This document shows positions 49,601 through 60,674 of a stretch of 64,000 nt of DNA, piece by piece. The notes under the pieces were generated by a model that saw nothing but the letters and a program-made list of their open reading frames with translations, was not told the DNA's origin and ran no database searches. This DNA comes from Colletes latitarsis (lineage: Eukaryota > Arthropoda > Insecta > Hymenoptera > Colletidae): the NCBI RefSeq assembly GCF_051014445.1, contig NW_027488368.1, positions 5,704,001-5,768,000 on the forward strand, written 5' to 3'. The stretch's first letter is position 1. The number at the start of each line of letters is the position of its first letter. The position numbers and the translations under genes are program-made.

Positions 49601-50037
49601 CCCAGGATCCCGCCGCGAACGGAGGTCCTGGGGGATCCCCAAGCCACCGACTTGGCATTAAAATCCCCCAGGACCAGCACCGGCCGAGCCGCGCAGCGCT
49701 GCACGCATGCCGCGACCTCGGCCAAGTACAGCTCAAACGCAGCGTGACCGCTACGGGGCGAAATGTAGCACCCCACCACAGCGACTCCCCCCCAGTCCAC
49801 GGCGACGAATCCCCGACCGCGCTCCAACAAGGAGAACGGTGGGGACCCGTCGCCCCCTCCCCATACCGTCGCCACCAAGCCGTCCGCGTCGCCCACCCAA
49901 TGAGGGTGATCAGGGACGCGGTACGGCTCGGCGGCGACCGCCAGGCCAACCCCCCACCCCGCGAGGACTTGGGACATCAAGTCCTGTGCCGCGCGGCAGT
50001 GGTTGAGGTTGGCCTGGAGGAGGAGGCGGGGCGGCAT
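46606..50037 (-). CDS. Retrotransposon ORF2: APE endonuclease / reverse transcriptase (element B, C-terminally extended)
   Basis: A 1143-residue homologue of ORF2 of element A, collinear to about residue 1054. The endonuclease residues (E37, D125, N127, D201, H202), the RT core with YADD at 665-668 and the C956/C959/H968/C973 finger are all present. Motif A has the usual D577 and F582. A 41-bp direct duplication (46835-46875 and 46876-46916) then shifts the frame, so element A's last few residues are replaced by about 89 residues rich in Gly, Arg and Pro that read through what is 3' UTR in A. The extension shows no domain I recognise. Which version is ancestral cannot be told from two copies. 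Confidence 0.9.
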   Translation of the reverse strand: MPPRLLLQANLNHCRAAQDLMSQVLAGWGVGLAVAAEPYRVPDHPHWVGDADGLVATVWGGGDGSPPFSLLERGRGFVAVDWGGVAVVGCYISPRSGHAAFELYLAEVAACVQRCAARPVLVLGDFNAKSVAWGSPRTSVRGGILGDWAAGLDLRVLNRGSEHTCVRRYGGSIVDVGFATPNAVRMVSGWHVVAGAETLSDHRYIRMEVSAAASASRHGRLRGTPPRRWALRRLDKDALMAAALAATWPQGAAELPSIEGEVARLGALVAGICDAAMPRVGRASPRRAVYWWSDAIAELRVATVRARRQYTRARRRQRTGDGVARARAADDLYGAYRVARVALQVAIKRAKTRAWKELLQTLDDDPWGRPYKVVLNKLRPWAPPVTEGLDPRLLEDVVNTLFPIGERGPRPPAVAAVPVEWTAELGVTQEELAAAIRRLGVRNTAPGPDGVPGRVWVLTQGVLGADLRRLFDRCLRDGRFPPSWKVARMVLLRKEGRPAESPSAYRPICLLDEVGKLFERVIAARLVEHLSRGDPGLADCQFGFRGGRSTIDAIGRVRALSGAAVSRGGVALAISLDIANAFNTLPWEEIRRGLEYHRVPPCLRAVVGDYLRGRWIEYPGRDGDMRREVYCGVPQGSVLGPLLWNIAYDSVLRAGLPDGVSTVCYADDTLVLAVGAHWGRAMRRAEEGSQRVVDRIRGMGMTVAVHKTEVIAFHSPRQDPPPPLIRVGGADIEVKPQIRYLGLILDSHWRFEEHFRCLVPRLERMVAALGRILPNLGGPAGRVRRLYVAMVQSVALYGAPVWADDLAASRRSMTMLRRVQRRMALRVVRGYRTVSHEAATVLAGMPPMDLLARSHAVMYRHRVDRRAGVGAVPGGQEPAWGDLKRQARQSVLLAWQERLALPTAGHRTVGAVRPLLKEWLDRGHGSLTYRMAQVFSGHGSFGRYLCRIGKEPTARCCHCDAEQDTADHTLVVCPAWEGERRVLVGVVGRDVSLPGVVRAMLGSEEKWRAVASFCENVMLQKEAAGRERELQRRAEARARAVARGRRPVARRRGRWPEVVARSRGVAGGRLGVADDLGWEGGPEGTLLPPGGAGSDRLGVGVPPPTGPTQGEAPSAVWCDHERPAAEGWKRGRGRLRVGARSRH
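46835..46916 (-). repeat. 41-bp tandem duplication in ORF2 of element B
   Basis: Two direct copies of 41 bp, at 46835-46875 and 46876-46916; element A has one. Since 41 is not a multiple of three, the downstream frame changes and the stop moves to 46606. Confidence 0.92.
48295..48328 (-). other. Inverted repeat over RT motif A in element B
   Basis: The same 16-bp perfect inverted repeat with a 2-nt centre as in element A. The neighbouring stem is changed at two bases relative to A. One change keeps a G-U pair in RNA; the other replaces the terminal pair with an A-C mismatch. Confidence 0.8.
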
Positions 50038-50039
50038 TA
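50035..50039 (-). promoter_or_regulatory. TAATG junction of ORF1 and ORF2 in element B
   Basis: On the minus strand the ORF1 stop and ORF2 start overlap by one base, as in element A, within attaattaatg. The junction is intact even though ORF1 upstream of it is frameshifted. Confidence 0.8.
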
Positions 50040-51913
50040 ATTAATGGCCGCGCCAGCCTCCTCCCGGCCGTCCGTCCCCGTAGCACCGTCCACCTCCATG
50101 GAGGACGATGCCACCGCCCTCGGCACCGGAGCCGGTGCAGCCCGCCTCTTCCTCTCCTTCCGGGAGGGGGGGGAGCACTTCTTGCTCCCCACCCTGTGAT
50201 CGGCTGGCCTCCCCATGTCCGCACACAGCGGGCAGTGGGGGGCCGCCGAGCACTGGCTCGCACGGTGCTCTTTGGCACCGCAGCGGTAACACTGACCGCT
50301 GCGGTCCACCGGCGAGGTGCACCACTGCCTCACGTGCCCCAATTCGAGGCAGCGGTGACACTGGAGCGGGCGCGGCGCGAGGATTTCCACTCGCGCCGAA
50401 ACCCACCCCACCATCACCCTCCCGGATTCCGCCACCTTACGGGCGGCGGAGAGGGGGCACCGGGCCCACACCGACCCGAGGCCGGAGGGCGACCTGCGGA
50501 TCTCTCCGATCCGCAGGTCCTCCACAGGCCGGCCCCCGTCCTCGCAAGGGCACGGGACACATCCTGTGCGCTGACCGAGTCGTCCAGCCCACAAACGCGC
50601 ATCTCCGTGCGCTTCGTGGGCCGGGCGACCCGGACACCTCGCTCGCCCAACTGCTCCCGGAGCCTCTGGGCGAGACGATCCGCCTTCGCGCCGCCTTCTG
50701 CACCGGGGATCTCCAGCAAGAGACCCCCGGTCACGGCCCTCTTCGCCCTCACGGAGGCGATGCCCAGCTCTTCCAGGGAGATATTCTCCCTGGCAAGCCG
50801 CATCGCCTCCGCGAGGGTCAGGTCGCCCCCCTGCGCAACGGTCAGCGTCACCGCTGCCGTTTTTGGGGGACGACCTGGTCGTGCCTTCCCGACCTTCGCG
50901 GCCTTTACCTTGGCCGCCGCCGGCGGAGGCGGAGGCTGCGGTTGCGAGGCCTTCCTCGCCGCCCGCTTCGCCTTCCGCCCCACCACCTCACTCCACGCCA
51001 CCCCCCCTTGGGAGGGTGCTGTGGAGGACGCGACCACCGCGACCACGGGTACACCACCCCCCTTGGTGGTCGCGACCCGGGGCCCTGGTGCCGCAACGCT
51101 GGGCGGAGCCTTCACTCCGCCCTTCTTTGCCTTCCCCGACTGTACCGGAACAGGTCGGGGAGGCACCGCCTTCCAGCTGACCGCTCTTCCGGCGAGGAGC
51201 TCCTCCCGGAAGGCGGCCAGCTTGCCATCAATCATGTCCCCAATCCTCCTGAGAAGATCGTCTTCTGAGGAGGACGGGGACTTCTTCACGGGCGGAGTGC
51301 GGGTAGAGGGGCCCGCGGTGCCCCGCACCACTGCCGCCGCACTCCGCTTGTTTAACTCCGCCGAGGGACGCGGCGGTGGAGGAGGAGGGAGGATGGGAGG
51401 GAGGGCCGCGCTGTTCCACAGCGCCTCTGCCCTCCTCCTCCCCTGTCGCTCCTCCTCCAACAGGAGCTGTAGACGGGCGTTCCGCCCTCTGAGCTCCCGC
51501 GCCGCCTCCCTCATTTCCTCCGCCGCGGCCTTCAGGGCCTCCGCGCCACCGCTTTTCTGCCCCTTAAAGGCGCAGGCAGCGGCGACTTTCTCCAGCCGCC
51601 TCAGGGACGAGGAGATCCTCTCCGATATCTCCTCGGTCACCTCGTCCCTGAGGCAACTCAGCCTCACCGACGGGCTCATCGCCCCGCCCACCTCGACGAC
51701 GGCCTGCCCCGCCCTCTTCCTCTTAGAGCCTCTGAGGCTCCTGGTGGAGGAGAAGGACGAGACTGACGCAGTCTCGTCGTCCTCCTCCACCTTCCACGAA
51801 GCCGGGCCAGGCGCTGGAGGCGGCGCGAGCGCCATCACTCCAGTCCCAACACCGCCTTCGTCCTCCCCCTCTGACTTACCCCGTCCCATCCCCGTTTTAA
51901 TATTGAACTCCAT
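50037..51913 (-). pseudogene. Retrotransposon ORF1 of element B, broken by a frameshift
   Basis: The same gag-like protein as in element A, but with one base missing near 50531-50537, where element A has gggggactgtcctgtgg and B has gggggccggcctgtgg. From the ATG at 51911-51913 the frame runs 499 residues and ends at 50414 after a nonsense tail of about 40 residues. The rest, with all three zinc knuckles, is in another frame (50037-50594). The break falls in the RRM-like region at about residue 459, so the shortened product would lack the nucleic-acid-binding knuckles. Elsewhere it differs from A only by scattered substitutions, for example around residues 55-62. Confidence 0.88.
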
Positions 51914-52298
51914 AATATTCCCACGAGCAGGTCGGGAGAAAAGGTCCGCCCGGGCAGAGCCGCCTTACCCGGGTAAGCCTATATACTCCGGGGGTTCGGC
52001 AGGTTCCCCGGAGGTGGTCGCTTGGGATTGGGCCTTCTCCCCCAACCATGCATCCCATCGCCGCGCACCATAGCTTAGGATTGGAGGGCGATTTTATAGA
52101 GTCGCCATACTCGTGGCCCAGGCGGTTAAGCCAAGACCCCCGTTCCTCCTGCCGTCACGTACCATTCTCAAAACCAATAGGGAATTGTGAATGGGTCGTT
52201 GTGACGACCAACAGGAGGCTTACGGTGTGTGTATGACTCGGGTACCCCGGGTTCGTTAAGCCCGTACTGCAGCTGAAAGGCTGGCAGCCCCTGAGGGG
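51914..52298 (-). promoter_or_regulatory. 5' UTR of element B
   Basis: 385 bp, the same length and nearly the same sequence as in element A. The starting hairpin and the cttacccgggtaag palindrome are kept. The attcacaa/ttgtgaat stem has lost one pair (ttgagaat). Confidence 0.6.
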
Positions 52299-52314
52299 AT
52301 CAGACTCATACTTT
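52299..52314 (-). repeat. Target site duplication of element B, 5' copy
   Basis: atcagactcatacttt next to the element 5' end, identical to 46255-46270. The satellite continues as cgcattcttcacattc, as in the uninterrupted paralogue near 55824. Confidence 0.9.
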
Positions 52315-55300
52315 CGCATTCTTCACATTCTTGTTGAACGGATCCCGGGTTTTTTCTCGTTTGGATCACGTAGTAATGTGGGACCACACTGAAACAGTCA
52401 ATTAAACCTGGTTTCGATCAATATATTACAGAATAATTCATGTTAGGTCTAGGTTAGGTCTGGGATTTGCTCTCATCTGGCTCATTCTTTCGCATGTTTC
52501 TCATACTTCATGGCTAGATCCTGGGCTGTTTCTGGATTGGATCACGTAGTAAAGTGGTACCACACTGAAACATTCAATGAAACCTGCTCTGGATAAATAT
52601 TTTAGAGGATACCGCATGTTAGGTCTAGGTTAGGCCTGGGATTTTCACTCATCGGACTCATACTTTCGCATTCTTCACATACTTGTTGAACGGATCCTCG
52701 TTTTTTTCTGGTTTGGATCACGTAGTAATGTGGGACCACACCGAAACAGTCAAGTAAACCTGGCTTCGATCAATATTTTAGAGAATAATTCATGTTAGGT
52801 CTAGGTTAGGTCTGGGATTTGCTCTCATCAGGCTCATTCTTTCGCATATTTCTCATACTTGATGGCTAGATCCTGGGCTTTTTCTAGATTGCATCACGTA
52901 GTAATGAAGTACAACACTGAAACAGTCAATGAAACCTGGTTTCCATCAATATCTTAAAGGACAACGCAAGTTAGGTCTGGGATATGTCTGGGATTTGCCC
53001 TCATCAGGCTCATACTTTCGCGTTTTTCACATACTTGTTGAACAGATCCTGGGTTTTTTCTGGTTTGGATCACGTAGTAGCGTGGTACCACGCTGAAACA
53101 GTCCATTAAACCTGGTTTGGATCAATATTTTAGAGGATAACGCATGTTAGGTCTAGGTTAGGCCTGGGATTTTCACTCATCAGACTCATACTTTCGCATT
53201 CTTCACATACTTGTTGAACGGATCCTGGGTTATTTCTGGTTTAGATCACGTAGTAATGTGGGACCACACTGAAACAGTCAATTAAACCTGGTTTCGATTA
53301 ATATTTTAGAGAATAATTCATGTTAGGTCTATGTTAGGTCTGGGATTTGCTCTCATCAGGCTCATTCTTTCGCATATTTCTCATACATGTTGAACAGATC
53401 CTGGGTTTTTTCTGGTTTGGATCACGTAGTAATGTGGGACCACACTGAAACAATCAATTAAACCTGGTCTTGATACATATTTTAGAGGATAACGCATGTT
53501 AGGTCTGGGTTAGGTCTAGGATTTGCCCTCATCAGGCTCATACTTTCGCATATTTCTCATACTTCAAGGCTAGATCCTGGGCTGCTTCTAGATTGTATCA
53601 CGTAGTAATGTGGTACCACGCTGAAACAGTCAATTAAACCTGGTTTCGATCAATATTTTAGAGGATAACGCAAGTTAGGTCTGGGATAGGTCTAGGATTT
53701 GCCCTCATCAGGGTCATACTTTCGCATATTTCTCATACTTCATGGCTAGATCCTGTGCTATTTCTGGATTGGATCACGTAGTAAAGTGGCACCACACTGA
53801 AACATTCAATGAAACCTGGTCTGGATAAATATTTTAGAGGTTAACGCATCTTAGGTCTGGGTTAGGTCTAAGATTTGCCCTCATCAGGCTCACAGTTTAG
53901 CGTTTTTCACATACTTGTTGAACAGATCCTGGGTTTTTTCTGGTTTGGATCACGAAGTAGTGTGGTACCACACTGAAACAGTCCATTAAACCTGGTTTCG
54001 CTCAACATTTTAGAGGATAACGCATGTAAGGTCTAGGTTAGGTCTGGGATTTGCTCTCATCAGGCTTATTCTTTCGCATATTTCTCACACTTGATGGCTA
54101 GATCCTGGGTTTCTTCTGGTTTGGATCACGTAGTAGTGTGGTACCACACTGAAACAGTCGATTAAACCTGGTTTCGATCAATATTTTAGAGGATAACGCA
54201 ATTTAAGTCTGGGATTGGTCAGGGATTTGACCTCATCAGACTCATACTTTCGAGTTTTTCACATACTTGTTGAACAGATCCTGGGTTATTTTCTGGTTTG
54301 GATCACATAGTAATGTGGTACCACACTGAAACAGTTGATTAAACCAGGTTTCGATCAATATTTTTGAGGATAACGCATGTTAGGTCTAGGTTAGGCCTGG
54401 GATTTTCACTCATCGGACTCATACTTTCGCATTCTTCACATACTTGTTGAACGGATCCGGTTTTTTTCTGGTTTGGATAACATAGTAATGTGGTACCACA
54501 CTGAAACAGTCGATTAAACCATGTTTCGATCAATATTTTAGAGGATAACGCATGTTAGGTCTAGGTTAGGCCTGAGATTTTCACTAATCAGACTCATACT
54601 TTCGCATTCTTCACATTCTTGTTGAACGGATCCTGGGTTTTTTCTCGTTTGGATCACGCAGTAATGTGGGACCACACTGAAACAGTCAATTAAACCTGGT
54701 TTCGATCAATATATTACAGAATAATTCATGTTAGGTCTAGGTTAGGTCTGGGATTTGCTCTCATCTGGCTCATTCTTTCGCATGTTTCTCATACTTCAAG
54801 GCTAGATCCTGGGCTGTTTCTGGATTGGATCACGTAGTAAAGTGGTACCACACTGATACATTCAATGAAACCTGGTCTGGATAAATATTTTAGAGGATAA
54901 CGCATGTTAGGTCTGGGTTAGGTCTAGGATTTGCCCTCATCAGGCTCATACTTTCGCATATTTCTCATACTTCAAGGCTAGATCCTCGGCTGTTTCTGGA
55001 TTGTATCACGTAGTAATGTGGTACCACGCTGAAACAGTCAATTAAACCTGGTTTCGATCAATATTTTAGAGGATAACGCAAGTTAGGTCTGGGATAGGTC
55101 TAGGATTTGCCCTCATCAGGCTCTTACTTTCGCATATTTCTCATACTTCATGGCTAGATCCTGTGCTATTTCTGGATTGGATCACGTAGTAAAGTGGTAC
55201 CACACTGAAACATTCAATGAAACCTGGTCTGGATAAATATTTTAGAGGTTAACGCATCTTAGGTCTGGGTTAGGTCTAAGATTTGCCCTCATCAGGTTCA

Positions 55301-55339
55301 CAGTTTAGCGTTTTTCACATACTTGTTGAACAGATCCTG

Positions 55340-56200
55340 CGTTTTTTCTGGTTTGGATCACGTAGTAATGTGGGACCACACTGAAACAGTCAATTAAACC
55401 TGGTTTCGGTCAATATTTTAGAGAATAATTCATGTTAGGTCTAGGTTAGGTCTGGGATTTGCTCTCATCAGGCACATTCTTTCGCATATTTCTCAAACTT
55501 GATGGCTAGATGCTGGGTTTTTTCTGGATTGCATCACGTAGTAATGTGGTACCACACTGAAACTTTCAATCAAACCAGGTCTTGATAAATATTTTAGAGG
55601 CTAACGCATGTTAGGTCTGGGTTAGGTCTCTGATTTGACCTCATTAGACTCATACTTTCGCAACACTCCACATACTCCTTGAACAGATCCTGGGTTATTT
55701 TCTGGCTTGGATAACATAGTAATGTGGTACCACACTGAAACAGTCGATTAAACCAGGTTTCGATCAATATTTTAGAGGATAACGCATGTTAGGTCTAGGT
55801 TAGGCCTGAGATTTTCACTCATCAGACTCATACTTTCGCATTCTTCACATTCTTGTTGAACGGATCCCGGGTTTTTTCTCGTTTGGATCACGTAGTAATG
55901 TGGGATCACACTGAAACAGTCAATTAAACCTGGTTTCGATCAATATATTACAGAATAATTCATGTTAGGTCTAGGTTAGGTCTGGGATTTGCTCTCATCT
56001 GGCTCATTCTTTCGCATGTTTCTCATACATCATGGCTAGATCCTGGGCTGTTTCTGGATTGGATCACGTAGTAAAGTGGTACCACACTGAAACATTCAAT
56101 CAAACCTGGTCTGGATAAATATTTTAGAGGATACCGCATCTTAGGTCTCGGTTAGGTCTAAGATTTGCCCTCATCAGGCTCACAGTTTAGCGTTTTTCAC
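55340..56200. repeat. Empty-site paralogue of the element B insertion
   Basis: The order of variants here (gcaacactccacatactcc, then ggataacatagtaatg, then ggcctgagattttcactc, then cattcttgttgaacggatcccggg, then atattacagaataattc) equals the left flank of element B (about 45780-46270) joined to its right flank (52299 onward). The site is unbroken at about 55819-55834 with a single copy of the target sequence. Confidence 0.8.
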
Positions 56201-59200
56201 ATACTTGTTGAACAGATCCTCGGTTTTTTCTGGTTTGGATCACGCAGTAATGTGGTACCACACTGAAACAGTCGATTAAACCTGGTTTCGATCAATATTT
56301 TTGAGGATAACGCAAGTTAGGTCTGGGATAGGTCTGGGATTTGACCTCATCAGACTCATACTTTCGCACACTTCACATACTCCTTGAACAGATCCTGGGT
56401 TTTTTCTGGTTTGGATCACGCAGTAATGTGGTACCACACTGAAACAGTCGATTAAACCTGGTTTCGATCAATATTTTAGAGGATAACGCAATTTAAGTCT
56501 GGGATTGGTCTGGGATTTGACCTCATCAGACTCATACTTTCGCGTTTTTCACATACTTGTCGAACAGATCCTGGGTTATTTTCTCGTTTGGATCACATAG
56601 TAATGTGGTACCACACTGAAACAGTCGATTAAACCAGGTTTCGATCAATATTTTAGAGGTTAACGCATCTTAGGTCTGGGTTAGGTCTAAGATTTGCCCT
56701 CATCAGGCTCACAGTTTAGCGTTCTTCACATACTTGTTGAACAGATCCTGGGTTTTTTCTGGTTTGGATCACATAGTAATGTGGTACCACACTGAAACGG
56801 TCGATTAAACCAGGTTTCGGTCAATATTTTTGAGGATAACGCATGTTAGGTCTTGGTTAGGCCTGAGATTTTCACTCATCAGACTCATACTTTCGCATTC
56901 TTCGCATTCTTGTTGAACGGATCCTGGGTTTTTTCTCGTTTGGATCACGTAGTAATGTGGGACCATACTGAAACAGTCAATTAACCTGGTTTCGATCAAT
57001 ATATTAGAGAATAATTCACATTAGGTCTAGGTTAAGTCTGGGATTTGCTCTCATCTGGCTCATTCTTTCGCATGTTTCTCATACTTCATGGCTAGATCCT
57101 GGGCTGTTTCTGGATTGTATCACGTAGTAATGTGGTACCACGCTGAAACAGTCAATTAAACCTGGTTTCGATCAATATTTTAGAGGATAACGCAAGTTAG
57201 GTCTGGGATAGGTCTAGGATTTGCCCTCATCAGGCTCTTACTTTCGCATATTTCTCATACTTCATGGCTAGATCCTGGGCTATTTCTGGTTTGGATCACG
57301 TAGTAAAGTGGTACCACACTGAAACGTTCAATGAAACCTGGTCTGGATAAATATTTTACAGGGTACCGCATCTTAGGTCTCGGTTAGGTCTAAGATTTGC
57401 CCTCATCAGGCTCACAGTTTAGCGTTTTTCACATACTTGTTGAACAGATCCTGGGTTTTTTCTGGTTTGGATCACGTAGTAGTGTGGTACCACACTGAAA
57501 CAGTCGATTAAACCTGGTTTCGATCAATATTTTAGAGAATTATTCATGTTAGGTCTAGGTTAGGTCTGGGATTTGCCCTCATCAGGCTCATTCTTTCGCA
57601 TATTTCTCAAACTTGATGGCTAGATCCTGGGCTTTTACTCGATTGCATCACGTAGTAATGAAGTACAACACTGAAACAGTCAATTAAACCTGGTTTCCAT
57701 CAATATCTTAGAGGACAACGCAAGTTAGGTCTGGGATAGGTCTTGGATTTGCCCTCATCAGGCTCATACTTTCGCATTCTTCACATACTTGTTGAACGGA
57801 TCCTGGGTTTTTTCTGGTTTGGATCACGTAGTAATGTGGGACCACCCTGAAACAGTCAATTAAACCTGGTTTCAATCAATATATTAGAGGATAACGCATG
57901 TTAGGTCTAGGTTAGGCCTGGGATTTTCACTCATCAGGCTCATACTTTCGCATATTTCTCATACTTCAAGGCTAGATCCTGGGCTGTTTCTGGATTGTAT
58001 CACGTAGTAATGTGGTACCACGCTGAAACAGTCAATTAAACCTGGTTTCGATCAATATTTTAGAGGATACCGTAAGTTAGGTCTGGGATAGGTCTAGGAT
58101 TTACCCTCATCAGGCTCTTACTTTCGCATATTTCTCATACTTCATGGCTAGATCCTGTGCTATTTCTGGATTGGATCACGTAGTAAAGTGGTACCACACT
58201 GAAACATTCAATGAAACCTGGTCTGGATAAATATTTTAGAGGTTAACGCATCTTAGGTCTGGGTTAGGTCTAAGATTTGCCCTCATCAGGCTCACAGTTT
58301 AGCGTTTTTCACATACTTGTTGAACAGATCCTGGGTTTTTTCTGGTTTGGATCACGAAGTAGCGTGGTACCACACTGAAACAGTCCATTAAACCTGGTTT
58401 CGCTCAATATTTTAGAGGATAACGCATGTAAGGTCTAGGTTAGGTCTGGGATTTGCTCCCATCAGGCTCATTCTTTCGCATATTTCTCATACTTGATGGC
58501 TAGATCCTGGGTTTTTTCTGGTGTGGATCACGTAGTAGTGTGGTACCACACTGAAACAGTCGATTAAACCTGGTTTCGATCAATATTTTAGAGGATAAAT
58601 CAATTTAAGTCTGGGATTGGTCTGGGATTTGACCTCATCAGACTCATACTTTCGCGTTTTTCACATACTTGTTGAACAGATCCTGGGTTATTTTCTGGTT
58701 TGGATCACGTAGTAATGTGGGACCACACTGAAACAGTCAATTAAACCTGGTTTCGGTCAATATTTTAGAGAATAATTCATGTTAGGTCTAGGTTAGGTCT
58801 GCGATTTGCTCTCATCAGGTACATTCTTTCGCATATTTCTCAAACTTGATGGCTAGATCCTGGGCTTTTTCTGGATTGCATCACGTAGTAATGTGGTACC
58901 ACACTGAAACTTTCAATTAAACCAGGTCTTGATAAATATTTTAGAGGCTAACGCATGTTAGGTCTGGGTTAGGTCTAGGATGTGCCCACATCAGGCTTAT
59001 ACTTTCGCATATTTCTCATACTTCATGGCTAGATCCTGGGCTTTTCCTGGATTGCATCACGTAGTAAAGTGGTACCACACTGAAACATTCAATGAAACCT
59101 GGTCTGGATAAATATTTTAGAGGTTAACGCATCTTAGGTCTGGGTTAGGTGTAAGATTTGCCCTCATCAGGCTCACAGTTTAGCGTTCTTCACATACTTG

Positions 59201-59639
59201 TTGAACAGATCCTGGGTTTTTTCTGGTTTGGATCACGAAGTAGTGTGGTACCACACTGAAACAGTCCATTAAACCTGGTTTCGCTCAATATTTTAGAGGA
59301 TAACGCATGTAAGGTCTAGGTTAGGTCTGGGATTTGCTCTCATCAGGCTCATTCTTTCGCATATTTCTCATACTTGATGGCTAGATCCTGGGTTTTTTCT
59401 GGTGAGGATCACGTAGTAGTGTGGTACCACACTGAAACAGTCGATTAAACCTGGTCTCGATCAATATTTTAGAGGATAACGCAATTAAAGTCTGGGATTG
59501 GTCTGGGATTTGACCTCATCAGACTCATACTTTCGCAGTTTTAACATACTTCATGGCTAGATCCTGGGCTATTTCTGGATTGGATCACGTAGTAAAGTGG
59601 TACCACACTGAAACATTCAATGAAACCTGGTCTGGATAA

Positions 59640-60674
59640 ATATTTTAGAGGCTAACGCATGTTAGGTCTGGGTTAGGTCTAGGATGTGCCCTCATCAGGC
59701 TCATACTTTCGCATATTTCTCATACTTCATGGCTAGATCCTGGGCTTTTCCTGGATTGCATCACGTAGTAAAGTGGTACCACACTGAAACATTCAATGAA
59801 GCCTGGTCTGGATCAATATTTTAGAGGTTAACGCATCTTAGGTCTGGATTAGGTCTACGATTTGCCCTCATCAGGCTCGCAGTTTAGCGTTTTTCACATA
59901 CTTGTTGAACGGATCCTGGTTTTTTTCTGGTTTGGATCACGTAGTAATGTGGGACCACACTGAAACAGTAGGGTAAACCAGGTTTCGATCAATATTTTTG
60001 AGGATAACGCATGTTAGGTCTAGGTTAGGCCTGGGATTTTCACTCATCGGACTCATACTTTCGCATTCTTCACATACTTGTTGAACGGATCCTGGTTTTT
60101 TTCTGGTTTGGATCACGTAGTAATGTGGGACCACACTGAAACAGTCAATTAAACCTGGTTTCGGTCAATATTTTAGAGAATAATTCATGTTAGGTCTAGG
60201 TTAGGTCTGCGATTTGCTCTCATCAGGTACATTCTTTCGCATATTTCTCAAACTTGATGGCTAGATCCTGGGCTTTTTCTGGATTGGATCACGTAGTAAT
60301 GTGGTACCACACTGAAACTTTCAATTAAACCAGGTCTTGATAAATATTTTAGAGGCTAACGCATGTTAGGTCTGGGTTAGGTCTAGGATGTGCCCTCATC
60401 AGGCTCATACTTTCGCATATTTCTCATACTTCATGGCTAGATCCTGGGCTTTTCCTGGATTGCATCACGTAGTAAAGTGGTACCACACTGAAACATTCAA
60501 TGAAGCCTGGTCTGGATAAATATTTTAGAGGTTAACGCATCTTAGGTCTGGATTAGGTCTACGATTTGCCCTCATCAGGCTCGCAGTTTAGCGTTTTTCA
60601 CATACTTGTTGAACGGATCCTGGTTTTTTTCTGGTTTGGATCACGTAGTAATGTGGGACCACACTGAAACAGTC
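59640..60674. repeat. Local four-monomer duplication
   Basis: Segments of about 59640-59970 and 60344-60674 match at an offset of 704 bp (four monomers). They share gcccattcaat-type neighbours such as aatgaagcctggtctgg and gctaacgcatg at 59651 and 60355. Confidence 0.65.

Larger units (their letters stand above)
46271..52298 (-). mobile_element. Full-length R1-clade non-LTR retrotransposon, element B
   Basis: A 6028-bp copy of the same family as element A, in opposite orientation, tail to tail with it. The first bases and the 385-bp 5' UTR length match element A, so it is also untruncated. The different target duplication (atcagactcatacttt) shows an independent insertion, not a copy made together with A. 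The body without the tail is 6001 bp against 5961 bp in A. The 40-bp difference equals a 41-bp tandem duplication near the ORF2 end minus a 1-bp deletion in ORF1. Because of the ORF1 frameshift it is unlikely to be autonomous now. Confidence 0.93.
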
